NCBI GenBank assembly: GCA_023091665.1
Contig: JALJCQ010000027.1
Location: 434,001-498,000 of the forward strand
Direction of reading: 5' to 3'
Length of the DNA stretch: 64,000 bases
Source: Pythium myriotylum
Taxonomy: Eukaryota; Oomycota; Peronosporomycetes; Pythiales; Pythiaceae
Part shown: positions 9,496 to 20,718 of the stretch, in pieces
How positions within the stretch are numbered: position 1 is the first letter of the stretch
How the letters are laid out: every line of letters starts with the position of its first letter
Program-made: the position numbers and the translations under genes
Notes under the pieces: model-generated
What the model was told of the DNA's origin: nothing
Database searches by the model: none
What the model saw: only the letters and a program-made list of their open reading frames with translations

Positions 9496-11376
9496 TTAAT
9501 CACTTTCGGTTAGTGAGAGCTGAGGCCGATATATCGTCCACCCTCGGGTATTGGTGAGAACTTGGAGTAGGGGTGACTTTTTATCGAATACTTGGACCCA
9601 CTGCTCAGCAAGTTCGTACAATCGATCTGGAGCATCACGAGTTGATTCTTGCAGGCGCTTGCTCTCATCCCGCAGTTGCTTATACTGCTTTGTGTGATAT
9701 AGCTCGATCCACTTGTTGGCGACCATCTTCAGTTTGACCACGTCGTGGATCTGAGCAAACTCAGCAGCGCTAGAGAGTACGAGTGAGTAATCGACTTGAG
9801 CGTCGGCAAATGAGTGCAAAACACTTCTTAGGTCCCCGCGGAGAATAACAGCTTGAATCCAGCTGTGCGAGCGGAGCTCAGAACTCTCCGAAACAGCCCG
9901 ATCACACGCAGCGATCGCATCGGCCTTCACTTCTCCCTTGTTTCTTGTTCGAACTACCAAGTTGAAAAGATCTGTACACTGTTGGAGAGAGTCAAGTCCG
10001 TCGTGCGTCGGCTGAGATTCTTCTCTCTCGGGTAGTTCAGAAGGGGCACTTTCGACCTCATAGTGCGCTGCTGACGCTGCTGAAATGTCAAGGTGTTCAT
10101 CTCTATCTGCAGTCACAGCAACAGTGGTAGTGCTCACTTCGACAACCTCCTCCGTCTCAATCACGACCGTATCTTCCTCCACAGTAGCTTGGGGAATCAC
10201 ATTTGACGAGACCGTCTCCACAGTGTCAAAAGCTGCTGGTTCGCTGGGAGATCCATCCGAGTGATCGTCGCCTGCTGTTTGCGCCATGCTATCTCCATTC
10301 GCTAGAACGAACGCCTCCGCGGTGTCCTCGTGATCAACTACTTCTTGTCCTTCTTCGACGACCGGTTCGATCTGAGGGGATTCGGTCAGCGCAGGCTCTT
10401 CGGTCTTGGTCTCCGCTCGCTCTTCATCCTTGGCTTCACCTTCCGACACACCATTTTCATTCACTACATCTTCCTTCTTTTCTGCCCGGTGATATTCAAG
10501 GATCGACTTCGGCCACGAAAACACACGTACAACGAAGTCTTCTGTCCACACTGTCCACCACGGCGGACTTGTCGGTGTCCACTCTGGTTTAGAAGGTTGT
10601 GAAGCTGCCGGTGCGGATACTTCGTCAGCGTGCGATGTCTCTGATGCGGGCATAACCACTTTCGCCGCTTCGTCAACAGCTACCGAAGATGGTCCAATGA
10701 TCAACCGTATGATGTAGGCAATGACAAAAGCCAACAGTACGAGCGAGTACTTGGCTTCGCGGTGTCTCTCACTGCGCAAGCGCCTTTTCACATCAGGAAC
10801 CGCCGAGGCGTCGATACGGCATCCATACTGCTCAATATGGGCGCGGTTCTTAGCTTCGTACTGGTTGATCCACGCACGCTTCTCCTCTGGCGACGCCCAC
10901 AGCTCGGCATCCTGCTCGTCAAACTCTCCGTCATCCTCCTCGTCGCTCAGAAACAGCAGCTGCCGCGCATACGTGGCCATGGGGAGCAGCAGACTGCGCA
11001 TGCTCGTCTCTTCGTCGTCCAAATCGCTCTCTTCGTCGCTCTCCTCGGACTCTTCGTCGGACGGCGGCGGAAAGTACTCATCCTCCACGCCGTCGTCATC
11101 CTCCCAGTCGAGCTCACCATGGCGACTCGCATCGCTTCTGTCTCCAGTGCCGTTCGCTGTCGTCGCGCCGTCGTCGTGGTCGCCGTGGGTGCCGTTCTGA
11201 TGGCTCGCGACCTGGTCCTCAACGGCGACTTGCACTCGCGTTTTCGCGAATAACTTGGCGACCACGGATCCGTTCGTCGCGCGCGACACACCGTCGGCAT
11301 CCCCGTCTGCTTGCGGATACGCTGAGCCGGTCGCCGAGTCACGGACGTCTCCAGAGGGCGCGCTACTGCGGCTCAT
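9496..11376 (-). CDS. Acidic single-pass membrane protein with helical C-terminus
   Basis: Encodes 626 aa from ATG 11376; the open frame continues upstream without an ATG. Residues 85-155 are strongly acidic (D-D-D-G, then Glu/Asp/Ser runs). A tryptophan-containing helix (about 155-175) precedes a basic segment and a single hydrophobic helix at about 210-228 (YSLVLLAFVIAYIIRLIIG). The middle (about 230-470) is low-complexity and Glu/Thr/Ser-rich. Residues 470-625 look like two or three TPR-type helix pairs (A-x-x-A-C-D-R-A-V, Y-S-L-V-L, Y-K-Q-L-R-D-E-S). No signal peptide is visible. I do not recognise the family. A tail facing the ER lumen or cytosol with a helical-repeat protein-binding domain is possible. 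It shares a 455-bp divergent upstream region with the SERF-like gene. Confidence 0.75.
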   Translation of the reverse strand: MSRSSAPSGDVRDSATGSAYPQADGDADGVSRATNGSVVAKLFAKTRVQVAVEDQVASHQNGTHGDHDDGATTANGTGDRSDASRHGELDWEDDDGVEDEYFPPPSDEESEESDEESDLDDEETSMRSLLLPMATYARQLLFLSDEEDDGEFDEQDAELWASPEEKRAWINQYEAKNRAHIEQYGCRIDASAVPDVKRRLRSERHREAKYSLVLLAFVIAYIIRLIIGPSSVAVDEAAKVVMPASETSHADEVSAPAASQPSKPEWTPTSPPWWTVWTEDFVVRVFSWPKSILEYHRAEKKEDVVNENGVSEGEAKDEERAETKTEEPALTESPQIEPVVEEGQEVVDHEDTAEAFVLANGDSMAQTAGDDHSDGSPSEPAAFDTVETVSSNVIPQATVEEDTVVIETEEVVEVSTTTVAVTADRDEHLDISAASAAHYEVESAPSELPEREESQPTHDGLDSLQQCTDLFNLVVRTRNKGEVKADAIAACDRAVSESSELRSHSWIQAVILRGDLRSVLHSFADAQVDYSLVLSSAAEFAQIHDVVKLKMVANKWIELYHTKQYKQLRDESKRLQESTRDAPDRLYELAEQWVQVFDKKSPLLQVLTNTRGWTIYRPQLSLTESD

Positions 11377-11831
11377 CGCGGCGTCGAGTCGCGATTTGCG
11401 CGGGGATACCTTGGTCACGATGGGGGAGGGGGTTTCCCTTTGGCCGATGACGGCCCCAGGCCCACGGGTTTCACTGGGACGCAACCCGCTCCGCTAAGTA
11501 CGCTAAACACCTTAAGTTCGCATCCGTCACGAACTGACTTTCTTCGCCCGGGAAAATTTCCGAGAAAAAAAATCTTGTCTACTATTATAAGTTCGTCTCG
11601 ATCCCCATCGTGTCCCACACTGTCTCAGCGGGAGTAGCGCTAATTCAGTGCATTCACGAAAGGTCGGACGGGAAATATTACGCGGCTTTTTTTTCGTGGG
11701 CGTGGTCAGCAGAACACCTGAACAAGCCGCCGACCGCCTGATGTAACCTGGCGGCTCACTCCCGCTTGCGCGTGCCTGCCTGAGCCCCGAGGACCCGAGG
11801 CGCTGAACTGTGGCGTATGTCCTTATAGCCC
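11377..11831. promoter_or_regulatory. Divergent upstream region
   Basis: 455 bp separate two divergent start codons, so both promoters must lie here. No conserved core element could be assigned with confidence. Confidence 0.4.
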
Positions 11832-12103
11832 ATGTCGCGAGGAAACCAGCGAGACGTCGACCGCGCCGTACGTCGGCCTAGAGCCTCGGCAATCGCCGGT
11901 GGGAAAACTGACAGTCGCTCTGTTGTCTCTTCGCACAGCGTGCGCAGGCCCGTGCCAAGGGCGCCGACAAGGCGCAGAAGGGCGACCCGAACGCGCGTCG
12001 CGAGGCCGACGCCAAGGCGCTGCAGGAGAAGATCGCGCGCAAGGCCGCGCAGAAAGAAGCGGGCGGCGACGCGGGCGGCAAGGCGAACGGCAAGAAGAAG
12101 TGA
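11832..12103 (+). CDS. SERF-like small protein, two exons
   Basis: Exon 1 is 11832-11867 and exon 2 is 11939-12103. The intron, 11868-11938 (71 nt), starts GTACGT and ends GCACAG. The spliced product is 66 aa. It starts M-S-R-G-N-Q-R, matching the start of SERF/4F5-type proteins, and continues as a highly charged Ala/Lys/Arg helix (A-Q-A-R-A-K-G, D-P-N-A-R-R-E-A-D-A-K-A-L-Q-E-K) ending in G-K-K-K. SERF proteins are small basic, largely disordered factors that modify amyloid aggregation and bind nucleic acid. Read without splicing, the same start gives an Arg-rich 115-codon frame with no family resemblance. The first exon is only 12 codons, so it is easily missed by gene callers. Confidence 0.9.
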
Positions 12104-12246
12104 GGACGTGAGAGAGCCTGGGAGGAAGGCTTGTGCGAGAACGAAAAAGGACTGGACTGTGCGGTACTGCCGCCCGTGAATACATTACTCTACACGAAGA
12201 CACTGTACTGACGTGAACCTGAACCTATTGCTTGGGGCTCTTCTCT

Positions 12247-13905
12247 TCAAGCCTCGATGACTGTCGGGCGACTGCAGGATGTGGTCATCTGCTGCAGCCG
12301 CCGCTGGAGAATCTCCTGGACGCGCGCGTATTGGTAGAGCCCGTAGATGACTCCGGGGAGGATCAGAGCGCCGAGAGTGAGTGCTGACTGGAGCTCGCTG
12401 AGCGTCGTGTAGAGAATGTAGAGAAACACGAAGGCCTTGGGGACGAAAATCGTGCTTATCAGACCCAACGACCCTGGCACTTTGACCGGTCGAGGAATGG
12501 TTGGCAGCTCGCGACGGAGTCGAAGCATCGCAAGGCTGATCATCATCTGAATCGCCGCGCTGAATGCGTTCGTCATGCTTACGACCGACCGGAAGTCGAA
12601 CAGGAGCAGCAGTACTGTTGTGAGCATGCTCACTAAGGTGGCGTACTGCGGAGTTTGGAACGTTCGGTGCCGGGTCCGGAAAGCCGCTGGTAACAGACGC
12701 AAATGCGCCATGCCTAGCACTTGGAACGACTGGAACATGATGGAGGTCGTGAAAAGGCCGACAAGACCGAGAATTAACGACGCGAGAACGATTCCCTGTA
12801 GAGCTGATCCACCGATGTTTTTGGCAATCATTGGAAGCGAATTCTCGTTGAATTCAGTCCACGGTAGACTGCTGGACGTAGCTGTGACAGCACTGGCCAA
12901 AGGCACCAAGTACGTCGTGGCCGTGATGGCGATGTTGAGTATAAGCATGCGGGGGTATGTTTTGGCGGGATTTGATACTTCCCCTGCAATGACTGACGTA
13001 TCGTAGAGCCCGTCGAAATTCCAGATTAGAGTATTGATGAGAATACTCCACTCGATTTCGTCGCCCTGTGTGCCAGATGAGCGAACTTCGAGTAGTCTGC
13101 TCCACGCATGGGACCCGTCGGCGAATCCCCACACTGAAAACAGAAGCAAAATGCTCGAAATCAGCACAAGAAGCACAAGAGCGGAGCCGGCGACAAAACG
13201 AACGCTGAGCAATGATGGCACACAAAGTAGCCCTGCGATCACGACCTTCACAAAGTACTGGCTTGTGTCACGAGTGTCGATTCCGTACACACCCGTGATA
13301 GTCGAATAAATAAGACTGGGGTAGATGGCGTTGTTGATCATATAGGATGCCCATGACCAGTACCCGACTTGGAAACCCCAGAACGGCCCAAAGGCCGCCA
13401 TTGTCCACACCGTGTAGCCACCGTTTTCCGGAAACGTTGATGTGAGTTCCGCGACCACATAGGCAAACGGCAAAGCGCACAGCACGACGTATGCCACCAC
13501 AGCAACCAACCCCACGAGTGGGCCTCCAGCTGAGACAAGAGGCTCAGCACCAATCGGACCTCCACAAGACTGCAAACACACAGTCGATGTTAGCTCCAGA
13601 ATGACCATGAATCGCTAACTCAAACGCACAATAAAAAAGGAGAGGGCCGTCAGACCGAGCGTGCCGAGCACACGAAACTTCTGCTGCCGCTGCGCCGACT
13701 GCGGGGAGAAAAGCACTGTCTGGTAGACTTCGGGCTCGTATTCGCTCATGACTAGATCGTCGCATTGGCCGCCGAAACTCGGGAGTCTGGAGAAGAGTCA
13801 GTGTGAGTTATACCGTGGACAAAAAGCCAGGGTGAGCATAACGGACCCTGCCATTCCCGGGCTCTCCATCATTGTGATAGACATTGAAGGCGAGATTGAA
13901 ACCAT
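12247..13905 (-). CDS. T1: PUT-like polyamine/amino-acid transporter, clade A
   Basis: Exons 13905-13847, 13786-13630 and 13569-12247; introns of 60 and 60 nt; 512 aa. In-frame ATGs also occur at 13884, 13872 and 13854, so the start is the least certain part. Exon 3 opens with S-C-G-G-P-I-G-A-E-P and carries the APC/PHS landmarks F-P-E-N-G-G-Y-T-V-W, G-P-F-W-G-F-Q-V-G-Y-W-S-W and W-N-F-D-G-L-Y-D-T-S-V-I-A-G-E-V-x-N-P-A-K-T-Y-P. The last matches the helix-6 region of plant polyamine uptake transporters. About 12 membrane helices are expected, with proton-coupled uptake at the plasma membrane (inference). Helix 1 of the exon-2 product ends F-F-I. Unlike T3-T16, the C-terminus is longer and lacks the terminal Cys pair (ends T-V-I-E-A). 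Confidence 0.88.
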
Positions 13906-15469
13906 CCCGCCCAAAAGATTCTGAAACAGTTTTCGGTGCTGGTACGTGAGCTCTTCGGCAGCAAGCTCGCTAGCTCGAGTGTGATGAGGCACCTCACCTA
14001 CACCGTGAAACTCAGATCTACGCGAAACTCCACCCGTGGATACGGTATAGTTTATCTATTTGGAAGGGTTATACTATTTTAGATTTTTATGTCCTGACCA
14101 AAACATGATAAATGCCATACTTAACCTCATAATCTTGGGGAGGTATTGAGTGTAAAGGAGTCACGCGAACACCTAGATTTTCCACACATCAGCATCAGTG
14201 TGCATCGTCGTTTGTGGGCGGTTTCAGCAAACCCCACAAACACCCTGCGACATATGCCCAACATGGCTACATTTATGTCGGAAGCTTTGCCTCTCTATCC
14301 CAATTTGCATCTATGTACCCTAGAAGTAACATTTCCAGTTCGCAACATGATCAGCAATAAGGCGCTTGCGAGACCTTAGTAGCAGCTCCTCGTTTGTCTC
14401 GAATCAGTCCTTTTCGCCGAGAGGCAGCATGGTCTCTCGTCGTCGTGGTACTTGAATAAGAGCATGTGATTCTCAAGCCATCGAAATAGACCAACTTTAC
14501 TTCGAGAGGGCCGCTGAAAGGATTCTGGCGTGCGACACGATTGCAACAATGGAATTCCACCAGATCACTTTTTGAAGGCCTTCCCCATGGGCTCCCACTT
14601 GACAGCGTGGAGGTTTACCAGCCCGGCGCGAGGTGGAGCGTTTCTTCAATGATACGTCCGATTTCCGGGAAACGAATGTAGGAGAGAGGTCAGCTATACT
14701 TGAGATCAGCTGCTCTTCATTCTTGACATTCGCTGACGACCAATCGAACAAAGAGCTCTCTGGAAGAGCACAGCTGCGCTATGGACGATGTCTATCGAGT
14801 CTCGGGCCAGTGTGGCTGCGGCGGCTCCCCTTGGTTCCTGAAACTATAGGGTGAGGGGGCTCAAAACTTGTCTTGCAGTCCTCAAATAAGTTCGTCAGGT
14901 GCGGGTGAGGCCTTATTCATGCTTTGAAAGAAAGTCATCCTCAGAGAGAGCAGTTGATATCCTCACTGTCTGCGATGGAGCAGATTTTGCGTGGGGGCGA
15001 AGTGAATACAACGGTCCAGTTTACACCGCCACTAGTAGCTGGCCGCGAGCTCGTGAAATTTCTCCTCCCCTGTTCCTTGGAGTGAACGACGCCGTCGCAA
15101 TGGCTCTTCCAACATGGCAGAAAGCGCAAATTCTTTGGCTTGTCGAGGGCCTCGATGAGCCGGAGGAACCGCATCTTCTCCCTCGACTCGAGGATAAGGC
15201 TAGCTTTCTTAGACGGCCATGCGATTGTGATCGGAGAAGAGACACCATGTTACCGACGACAGCCAGTCGACATCGCGACGAAGGGCAGTAGCATACTGTA
15301 CTCTTGGTGATCACTCCGCAATATTCAGCTTGTTCCGCAGCAAGTCTCTGGCGATTGATCCGGCTTACTCTCGCCGTCATGAATTGCACTTCGATTGAGT
15401 TACTTGTCTCTGGTTCGTGCCGACGCTAACTCTATTGTGACATGCAAAATCGGCTGGTCGACATTGCTA
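13906..15469. other. T1-T2 intergenic
   Basis: 1.56 kb with several short open frames on both strands. None has recognisable motifs or a paralogue elsewhere in the window. It includes the T1 upstream region (AT-rich around 14040-14130) and the T2 3' flank. Confidence 0.5.
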
Positions 15470-17136
15470 TCACGCTCGCGACACAGGAGGAAGAATCCGA
15501 GAGAGAACGATCTCTTGCTGCTGTCTTGCGCGTTGCTCGAGCTCTTGTCGAACCCGCTCGTGATGGTACAGTCCGTAGATCACGCCAGGTGCAACCAGCC
15601 CCATCAACGAAATCGCCAGCTTGGGCTCAACCAATGTCTTGAAAAAGATGTATAAGAACATGGCAGACGTTGGGATCAAGATCGCGCTCACCAACATAAG
15701 AGGGCCTGGGACTTGGATTGGGCGCATGAGGTACGGATACTTGCGGCGGAGTTGGAGCATCGCGAAGACGATCATGACCTGGACCGCAGCGCTAAAAGCA
15801 TTTGTCATGCTCAGGACTGACTCGTAGTCGAACGTCATCAGCAGCATCGTCGTGACGATACTTAAACAGACCGCATACTGTGGCGTCTGGTCCGTCTTGT
15901 GTCGAGTGCGGAAAGCTGCAGGCAGTAGGCGCAAGTGAGCCATGGCGAGCACCTGAAACGACTGGAAAATGATTGAGCTCGTGAAAAGCCCAACAAGACT
16001 CAGAATCGAGGACACGAGGACGATGTTCTCCAGAACTGATCCTCCGATGTTCTTCGCGATTTTTGGAAACGAGTCCTCGTCAAAGTCGATCCAAGGCATG
16101 CTTGAGGTAGTTCCAGTTACTGCGCTTACCAACGGCACGAGATAGATCGCGACAGTGATGGCGATGTTGATACCAAGCACGCGCGGGTACGTCTTGGCCG
16201 GCTCTAGCACTTCACCGGCAATGATTGAAGCGTCGTACAGGCCGTCGAAGTTCCAGAAGAGCGAATTCACGAGTAGTCCCCACTGGATGCCAGAATCTCG
16301 TCCTTTTGGATCCATATCTGACGAGCGCACATCGAGCAATCTGTGCCACGCGTGATTTCCGTCGGCAAAAGCCCACGTCGAAAACAGTAGAAAGATGGCC
16401 GAGATAACAACGACGAGGACGAAAGCTGCTCCAGCGACGAATCGAACACTTAGAAGCGACGGCACACTTGACAATACTGCGACGGATACTTTCGCAAAGT
16501 ACTCGGCAATACCAGACATCTCAAGGCCGTATCCGTGCTCGATGATCGCGTACATGAGACTCGGGTAGATAGCATTATTGATCACAGCGGCCACCCAAGT
16601 CCAGTATCCCACCTGGAATCCCCAGAAGGGACCGAATGCTGTTAGTATCCACACCGTGGAACCTCCGTTTTCCGGAAATGTCGATGTGAGCTCGGCAATC
16701 ACGAACGCGAACGGCAGCACGCAGACGACAACATACGCGGCCATACCGAGCAGCCCAATGAGCGGGCCGCCAGTAGACATGAGCGGTTCCGAGCCGATAG
16801 GGCCCCCGCAGGACTGGGGATGACAAAAGAGAGGTCAGATTCGTGCGCACCAATGCTAAATTGCACGAGTGACAATCCACACCACAAAGAACGTGAGACC
16901 AATGAGCCCAAGTGGCCCGAGCATGCGAAACTGACGCTGGCGCTGCGGTGAGAAGACCGCTACGTGGACACTGTCTGGCTCGAAGTCGCTCAACACAAGG
17001 TCGTCCTGCGAGAGGAGACTGTTCTGATGCTTGTCCTCACCACTGTCGACACAGTCCGTCAATCGCGAGCGTCGATGGGGAGCGGGCGCGAGTATTGATC
17101 GACGCACCTGGACGCACCCATGGGAGTCGATTTCAT
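15470..17136 (-). CDS. T2: PUT-like polyamine/amino-acid transporter, clade A
   Basis: Exons 17136-17108, 17042-16883 and 16813-15470; introns of 65 nt (GTGCGT...GACAG) and 69 nt; 510 aa. Exon 1 is only 9 codons plus two bases (M-K-S-T-P-M-G-A-S). An in-frame open stretch continues upstream to an ATG at 17421, so a longer N-terminus cannot be excluded. The exon-2 peptide D-D-L-V-L-S-D-F-E-P aligns with D-D-L-V-M-S-E-Y-E-P of T1, which defines clade A. Exon 3 contains S-C-G-G-P-I-G-S-E-P, F-P-E-N-G-G-S-T-V-W and F-W-N-F-D-G-L-Y-D-A-S-I-I-A-G-E-V. Clade A reads S-V-I-A-G-E-V / S-I-I-A-G-E-V where most others have S-V-I-G-G-E-V, closer to the plant L-A-G-E-V. The C-terminus is long (Gln-rich) and has no terminal Cys. 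Confidence 0.88.
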
Positions 17137-17565
17137 CGTCGTTGTTCTGGGATGGAACGCTCTTTGCGGGAATGCATTCGAAGGACTGGTTCGCTGGTGG
17201 AGACCCGATACAAACGTACAGTGGCCGGCACGAGTCCATGATCTGAACTCACTGAATGCATTTGACTGTGATATCGGCTGCACAGTATCTGGTCTGGACA
17301 GGATCGGGAATGGATTCCGCCACAGCGGCTCTATCATGAGCTTGAGCTGTGTTCCTGATGACCAGCCGTCCCGGCTATGAGTGTGCTGTCCGATCTTCTC
17401 TCGTTTCAGTGCCTTCGTCATTGTGAATCCATCTGCGACGTGAGACCGACATGGCTACACTTCATTCATGAGTTCGAGCGGACAGAGGAATCCTTTCGAC
17501 GTTGAAATCCTTGATAAGCGTCTGGACATGTCAGTTGGATGAATTTAAAGCATAAATCAAAAGTT
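17137..17565. other. T2-T3 intergenic
   Basis: Only 429 bp, the shortest gap in the array. It holds the T2 upstream region and the T3 3' flank. Nothing else was recognised. Confidence 0.5.
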
Positions 17566-19260
17566 CTATTTACACCATCTGACGCGACTAGCGAGTCGAC
17601 CACGAACAATAGGGAAGACGAGTCCTACGAGAATGAAGCCGACAATGATGAACGCGAGACTCGTCTGCTCGAGTGCCGTGACGATTACAATCACGAATAC
17701 CCAGGCCGATGGGAGGGCCATCACTGAGATTGTCATGACGTTGCCAGGGACTCGCATCGGTCGGGGAAGATGCGGGAACGACCACCGTAGTTTAAGCATC
17801 GAGATTAGGATGGAGATCTGTACCGCACCACTGAAGGCGTTGGTCATGTCGAGGATAAAGTCGAGGTCGAAAGCAATGAGCACGAGAGTTACGACGAGGC
17901 TGAAGAGGATCGCATTCTGTGGTGTTTTGAACCGGGTACTTCGCTTGCGAAGTAGGGATGGTATAAGGCGTGCCTGAGCCATGCCTTGCAGGAGGTACGA
18001 CTGCAAGAAAAGCGTACACGTGAACATGCCGACGGAGCTGAGCACAGAAGCTCCAACGATGACGTGATTGAGAAGGGATCCACCGATCGCCCGAGCAATC
18101 AATGGATACGAATCGTCCACATAGTTCACCCACGCGATCTTGTCCGCCGTGACAGCTGAGATCAACGGTACCAAACACGTGAGCACTGTGATTGCGACTG
18201 CTGCTGAAATAACGCGTGGAAGAGTACGCGCGGGGTTGAAGACTTCTCCACCGATTACGGAGATGTCATACAACCCGTCGAAAGTCCAGAATATGGCCCG
18301 GGTTAACAGCGGCCAGTCGATACCAGCGACGGGGCTGTCCTCTACGACATCACTTGGTCCCCGGATCTCAGCTAGTCGGAACCATGATCCGTTCCCGTCC
18401 ATAAAACCCCAAGCCGTGAAGACTAGGGTGGTTATACATACAAGCGCCATCAGGATGAGCGAGGTGATCCCGACTACACGAGCTCCAACGAAGGATGGCA
18501 AAGCAAGCACGATCGCGAGCACGAACTTGACGAAGAACGCCACGGCAGCGGACGTCGCCTCGATCCCGTATCCGTCAACCACAGTGTTGTAGATGAGCCC
18601 AGGATAGATGGCGTTGTTGGTAACGAACGCAACCCACGACCAGAAGCCTACTTGGAAACCCCAGAACGGACCGAATGCCGTCGTTGCCCACACCGAGTAG
18701 CCGCTGTTCTCGGGAAATGCACAACTGAGCTCAGTGACGACGAGCGAAAGGGGAAATACGCAAGCGAGCACGTAGACGATAACTCCGACCAATCCTACGA
18801 GGGGACCGCCAGCGGAAATTACCCGCTCGCATCCTATAGGACCTCCACCTGACTGTAGCAACAGCATGAGTACAGCCTCACCTCAGGTGCACTACGTGTT
18901 ATTGAAGACTCACCGCGAAGAAGGTGACACTAACAAGGCAAAGCGTACCAAGCACGCGGTACTTGTACCTTCGCACCGTGCCGGTCATCGGGGGCGACGC
19001 AATCGACTGTTGCGACGATTTTCGGTCGAAGTGGTCAAAGCTGCCCATGATTGCCATGTCATCTGTGTCGCGCCCGTGGCCGAAGTACGCCTCGCTGCAT
19101 GCGACAGTGAGAAGCTTCATCTTTGAGGAGTATAATCAATATCCACGCACCCATCCGAATCACAATTGGTCGTGCTGGTCACCGTGAACGCGCGAACGCG
19201 ATCGGCAAGGACCGGCTCAACGAGGACGACCCCATTCGGTCAATGCCTGTCCATAGCCAT
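17566..19260 (-). CDS. T3: PUT-like transporter, clade B, with stop codon in predicted exon 1
   Basis: Exon 3 is 18852-17566 and exon 2 is 19094-18914 (intron of 61 nt). Upstream, 19260-19151 aligns with T9 exon 1 (V-V-L-V-x-x-x-L-x-D-x-V-R-A) and ends in a good phase-2 donor, GTGCGT. It contains an in-frame TGA at 19242-19240, codon 7 from ATG 19260. Translation may instead start in exon 2 at ATG 19057 (M-A-I-M-G-S-F-D-H-F). This would remove the first cytosolic segment but keep all membrane helices. Exon 3 begins S-G-G-G-P-I-G-C-E-R and has F-P-E-N-S-G-Y-S-V-W, with Ser replacing the first Gly of the usual E-N-G-G. It also has F-W-T-F-D-G-L-Y-D-I-S-V-I-G-G-E-V-F-N-P-A-R-T. It ends R-W-C-K. 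The long reading frame looks intact, so it may still be active. Confidence 0.8.
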
Positions 19261-19587
19261 ATGGTGGGAGTGCCCTGGACTGTTAGCAGATATCGCCATC
19301 TCATTTGGTCCACAGCCCCACATTAGAGGTGCGACAGGCGTGAAGCCCTCCTTCTGATCACCGTCTGGTATTATCTTGGTCATCCATTGGGACAAGACGG
19401 GCCAGCAATGGCGCAATAGAGCTCACAAGTCGTGGCTTTGTCATGACGGACTAGTACCTATCCCAGGTGATGAGTTCTTAAATAGTCCAGCAAGCAATCG
19501 AGTCAGGAGACAATTCTCCATGTCCAGGCATTTGGGTGAGTCAAGACCCCAGTTGCTGCGCAGAATCCAGCACGATACGAACCCAGC

Positions 19588-19860
19588 ATGATAAACCGTC
19601 ATTTTGACAAAAGTAATAGTCGATTTGACAATGAAAAGTTCCAAGTCGACTCTTCCTTACAAGGTGAACGGAGGAAGCAGAGGAAGCAAAGTGGCGAGTC
19701 AGGGAGGATGCAACAGACCAATCCGGACGAATCCTCAAAAACAGACAAGAAACGTAAGTATACAAAGAAAGGCTGTATTATCCCTCCTCTGACTGGAGAA
19801 AAATCTCTAGTTTTCTCCAGTAGTCTATCGTCTATCCTTGCCGCGATGACACGATTGTGA
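19588..19860 (+). repeat. Low-copy repeat E1, copy 1 (open in one frame)
   Basis: A plus-strand open frame of 90 codons from ATG 19588 contains R-F-D-N-E-K and K-K-G-C-I-I-P-P-L-T-G-E. Related peptides occur upstream of T4 (23119-23418) and, frame-disrupted, upstream of T6 (about 29640-29800). Copies 1 and 2 share the sequence around the stop (TGATCTCTT). It could be the remnant of a small gene or of a transposon reading frame. I do not recognise the family. Confidence 0.55.
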
Positions 19861-20240
19861 TCTCTTTCTGTGTGTGATACGCGTCTTTTGTCTAGTTTTG
19901 ATTCGCTTCATTCTCGCTTTTTGAAGCAGCCTCCTCACTTCACGAGGTATCGTCCTAGTGCTGATTTGTTGCAGGCGATATTGGATGCCCCTTCCAATCA
20001 CCACAGGGTTGTGGACCCTGTCCCCACAACCTGACGTGGCACTGCGGGATTCTCGTGGACACGTCAATCTGTGCCAACCCACCGGGTAATTAGCACCGGT
20101 GTGACATGGTTGTCTCGATCAATACCAGCCGAGAGGTGCCTCGCACGAAAGTCACGATACACGTTAATGGTCGATATGATAACAGAACATATCAAAAGAT
20201 TCGTTTAGTCTGTTCTGGTATCACATCGGTGACTCGTTGT

Positions 20241-20294
20241 GGGGGTTATCGTTTGCCTAGATGCATTTGATACATCTAGGCGAGCGATACCCCC
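20241..20294. repeat. Long hairpin, 22-23-nt arms
   Basis: The left arm 20241-20263 (GGGGGTTATCG...CCTAGATG) pairs with 20273-20294 (CATCTAGG...CCCCC) across a 9-nt loop, with only a few mismatches. Its size and pairing suggest a folded-back transposon end or a structured transcript. It is not a tRNA. Confidence 0.75.
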
Positions 20295-20697
20295 AGACAA
20301 AGTCGACATACTCTGCCATAGTGGGTGCAGGCAGGATTCTGATCTAAGAGTGACTTATACTGGCGATGTGTAGCAGAGAACGAGCGAGTTTCGCTCTTCG
20401 GTCGGGATCTACCTGCTGCACCATCGACTAGATCAGATGTTATCAACCTCAGGACATGGCCGGAACAAAGACTGTCGAGCAGCAGCGACGATGATATCGC
20501 ATGGTTGCCGGTCTTCGTGGCCCCCCTGTCGATTAATTGACGTTGAAGCTCGCTTGTGGGTATCTTATCTGCCGTCTGCGACGTGATAAGGACATGGCTA
20601 CATGTGACTGGCGAAAAGTGGAACACGTCCCAAGGGATCTTGCGGAAATAAGACGACTAGATAGAAGTTGCCTTCAAGAACTTCTATTCCAACGAAA

Positions 20698-20718
20698 GGG
20701 GGGGGGGGGGGGGGGGGG
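20698..20718. repeat. Poly-G tract (21 nt)
   Basis: Uninterrupted run of 21 G in the 3' flank of T4. On the transcribed (minus) strand this reads as poly-C, about 140 nt past the T4 stop. The length may be unreliable in an assembly. Confidence 0.9.

Noticed and set aside
11832..12179. Arg-rich 115-codon protein from the SERF start codon
   Set aside because: It is the unspliced reading; removing the 71-nt intron gives a recognisable SERF-like protein instead.
13544..13765. Minus-strand 73-codon frame over T1 exon 2
   Set aside because: It is in a different frame from the exon that splices correctly into T1 and aligns with T2.
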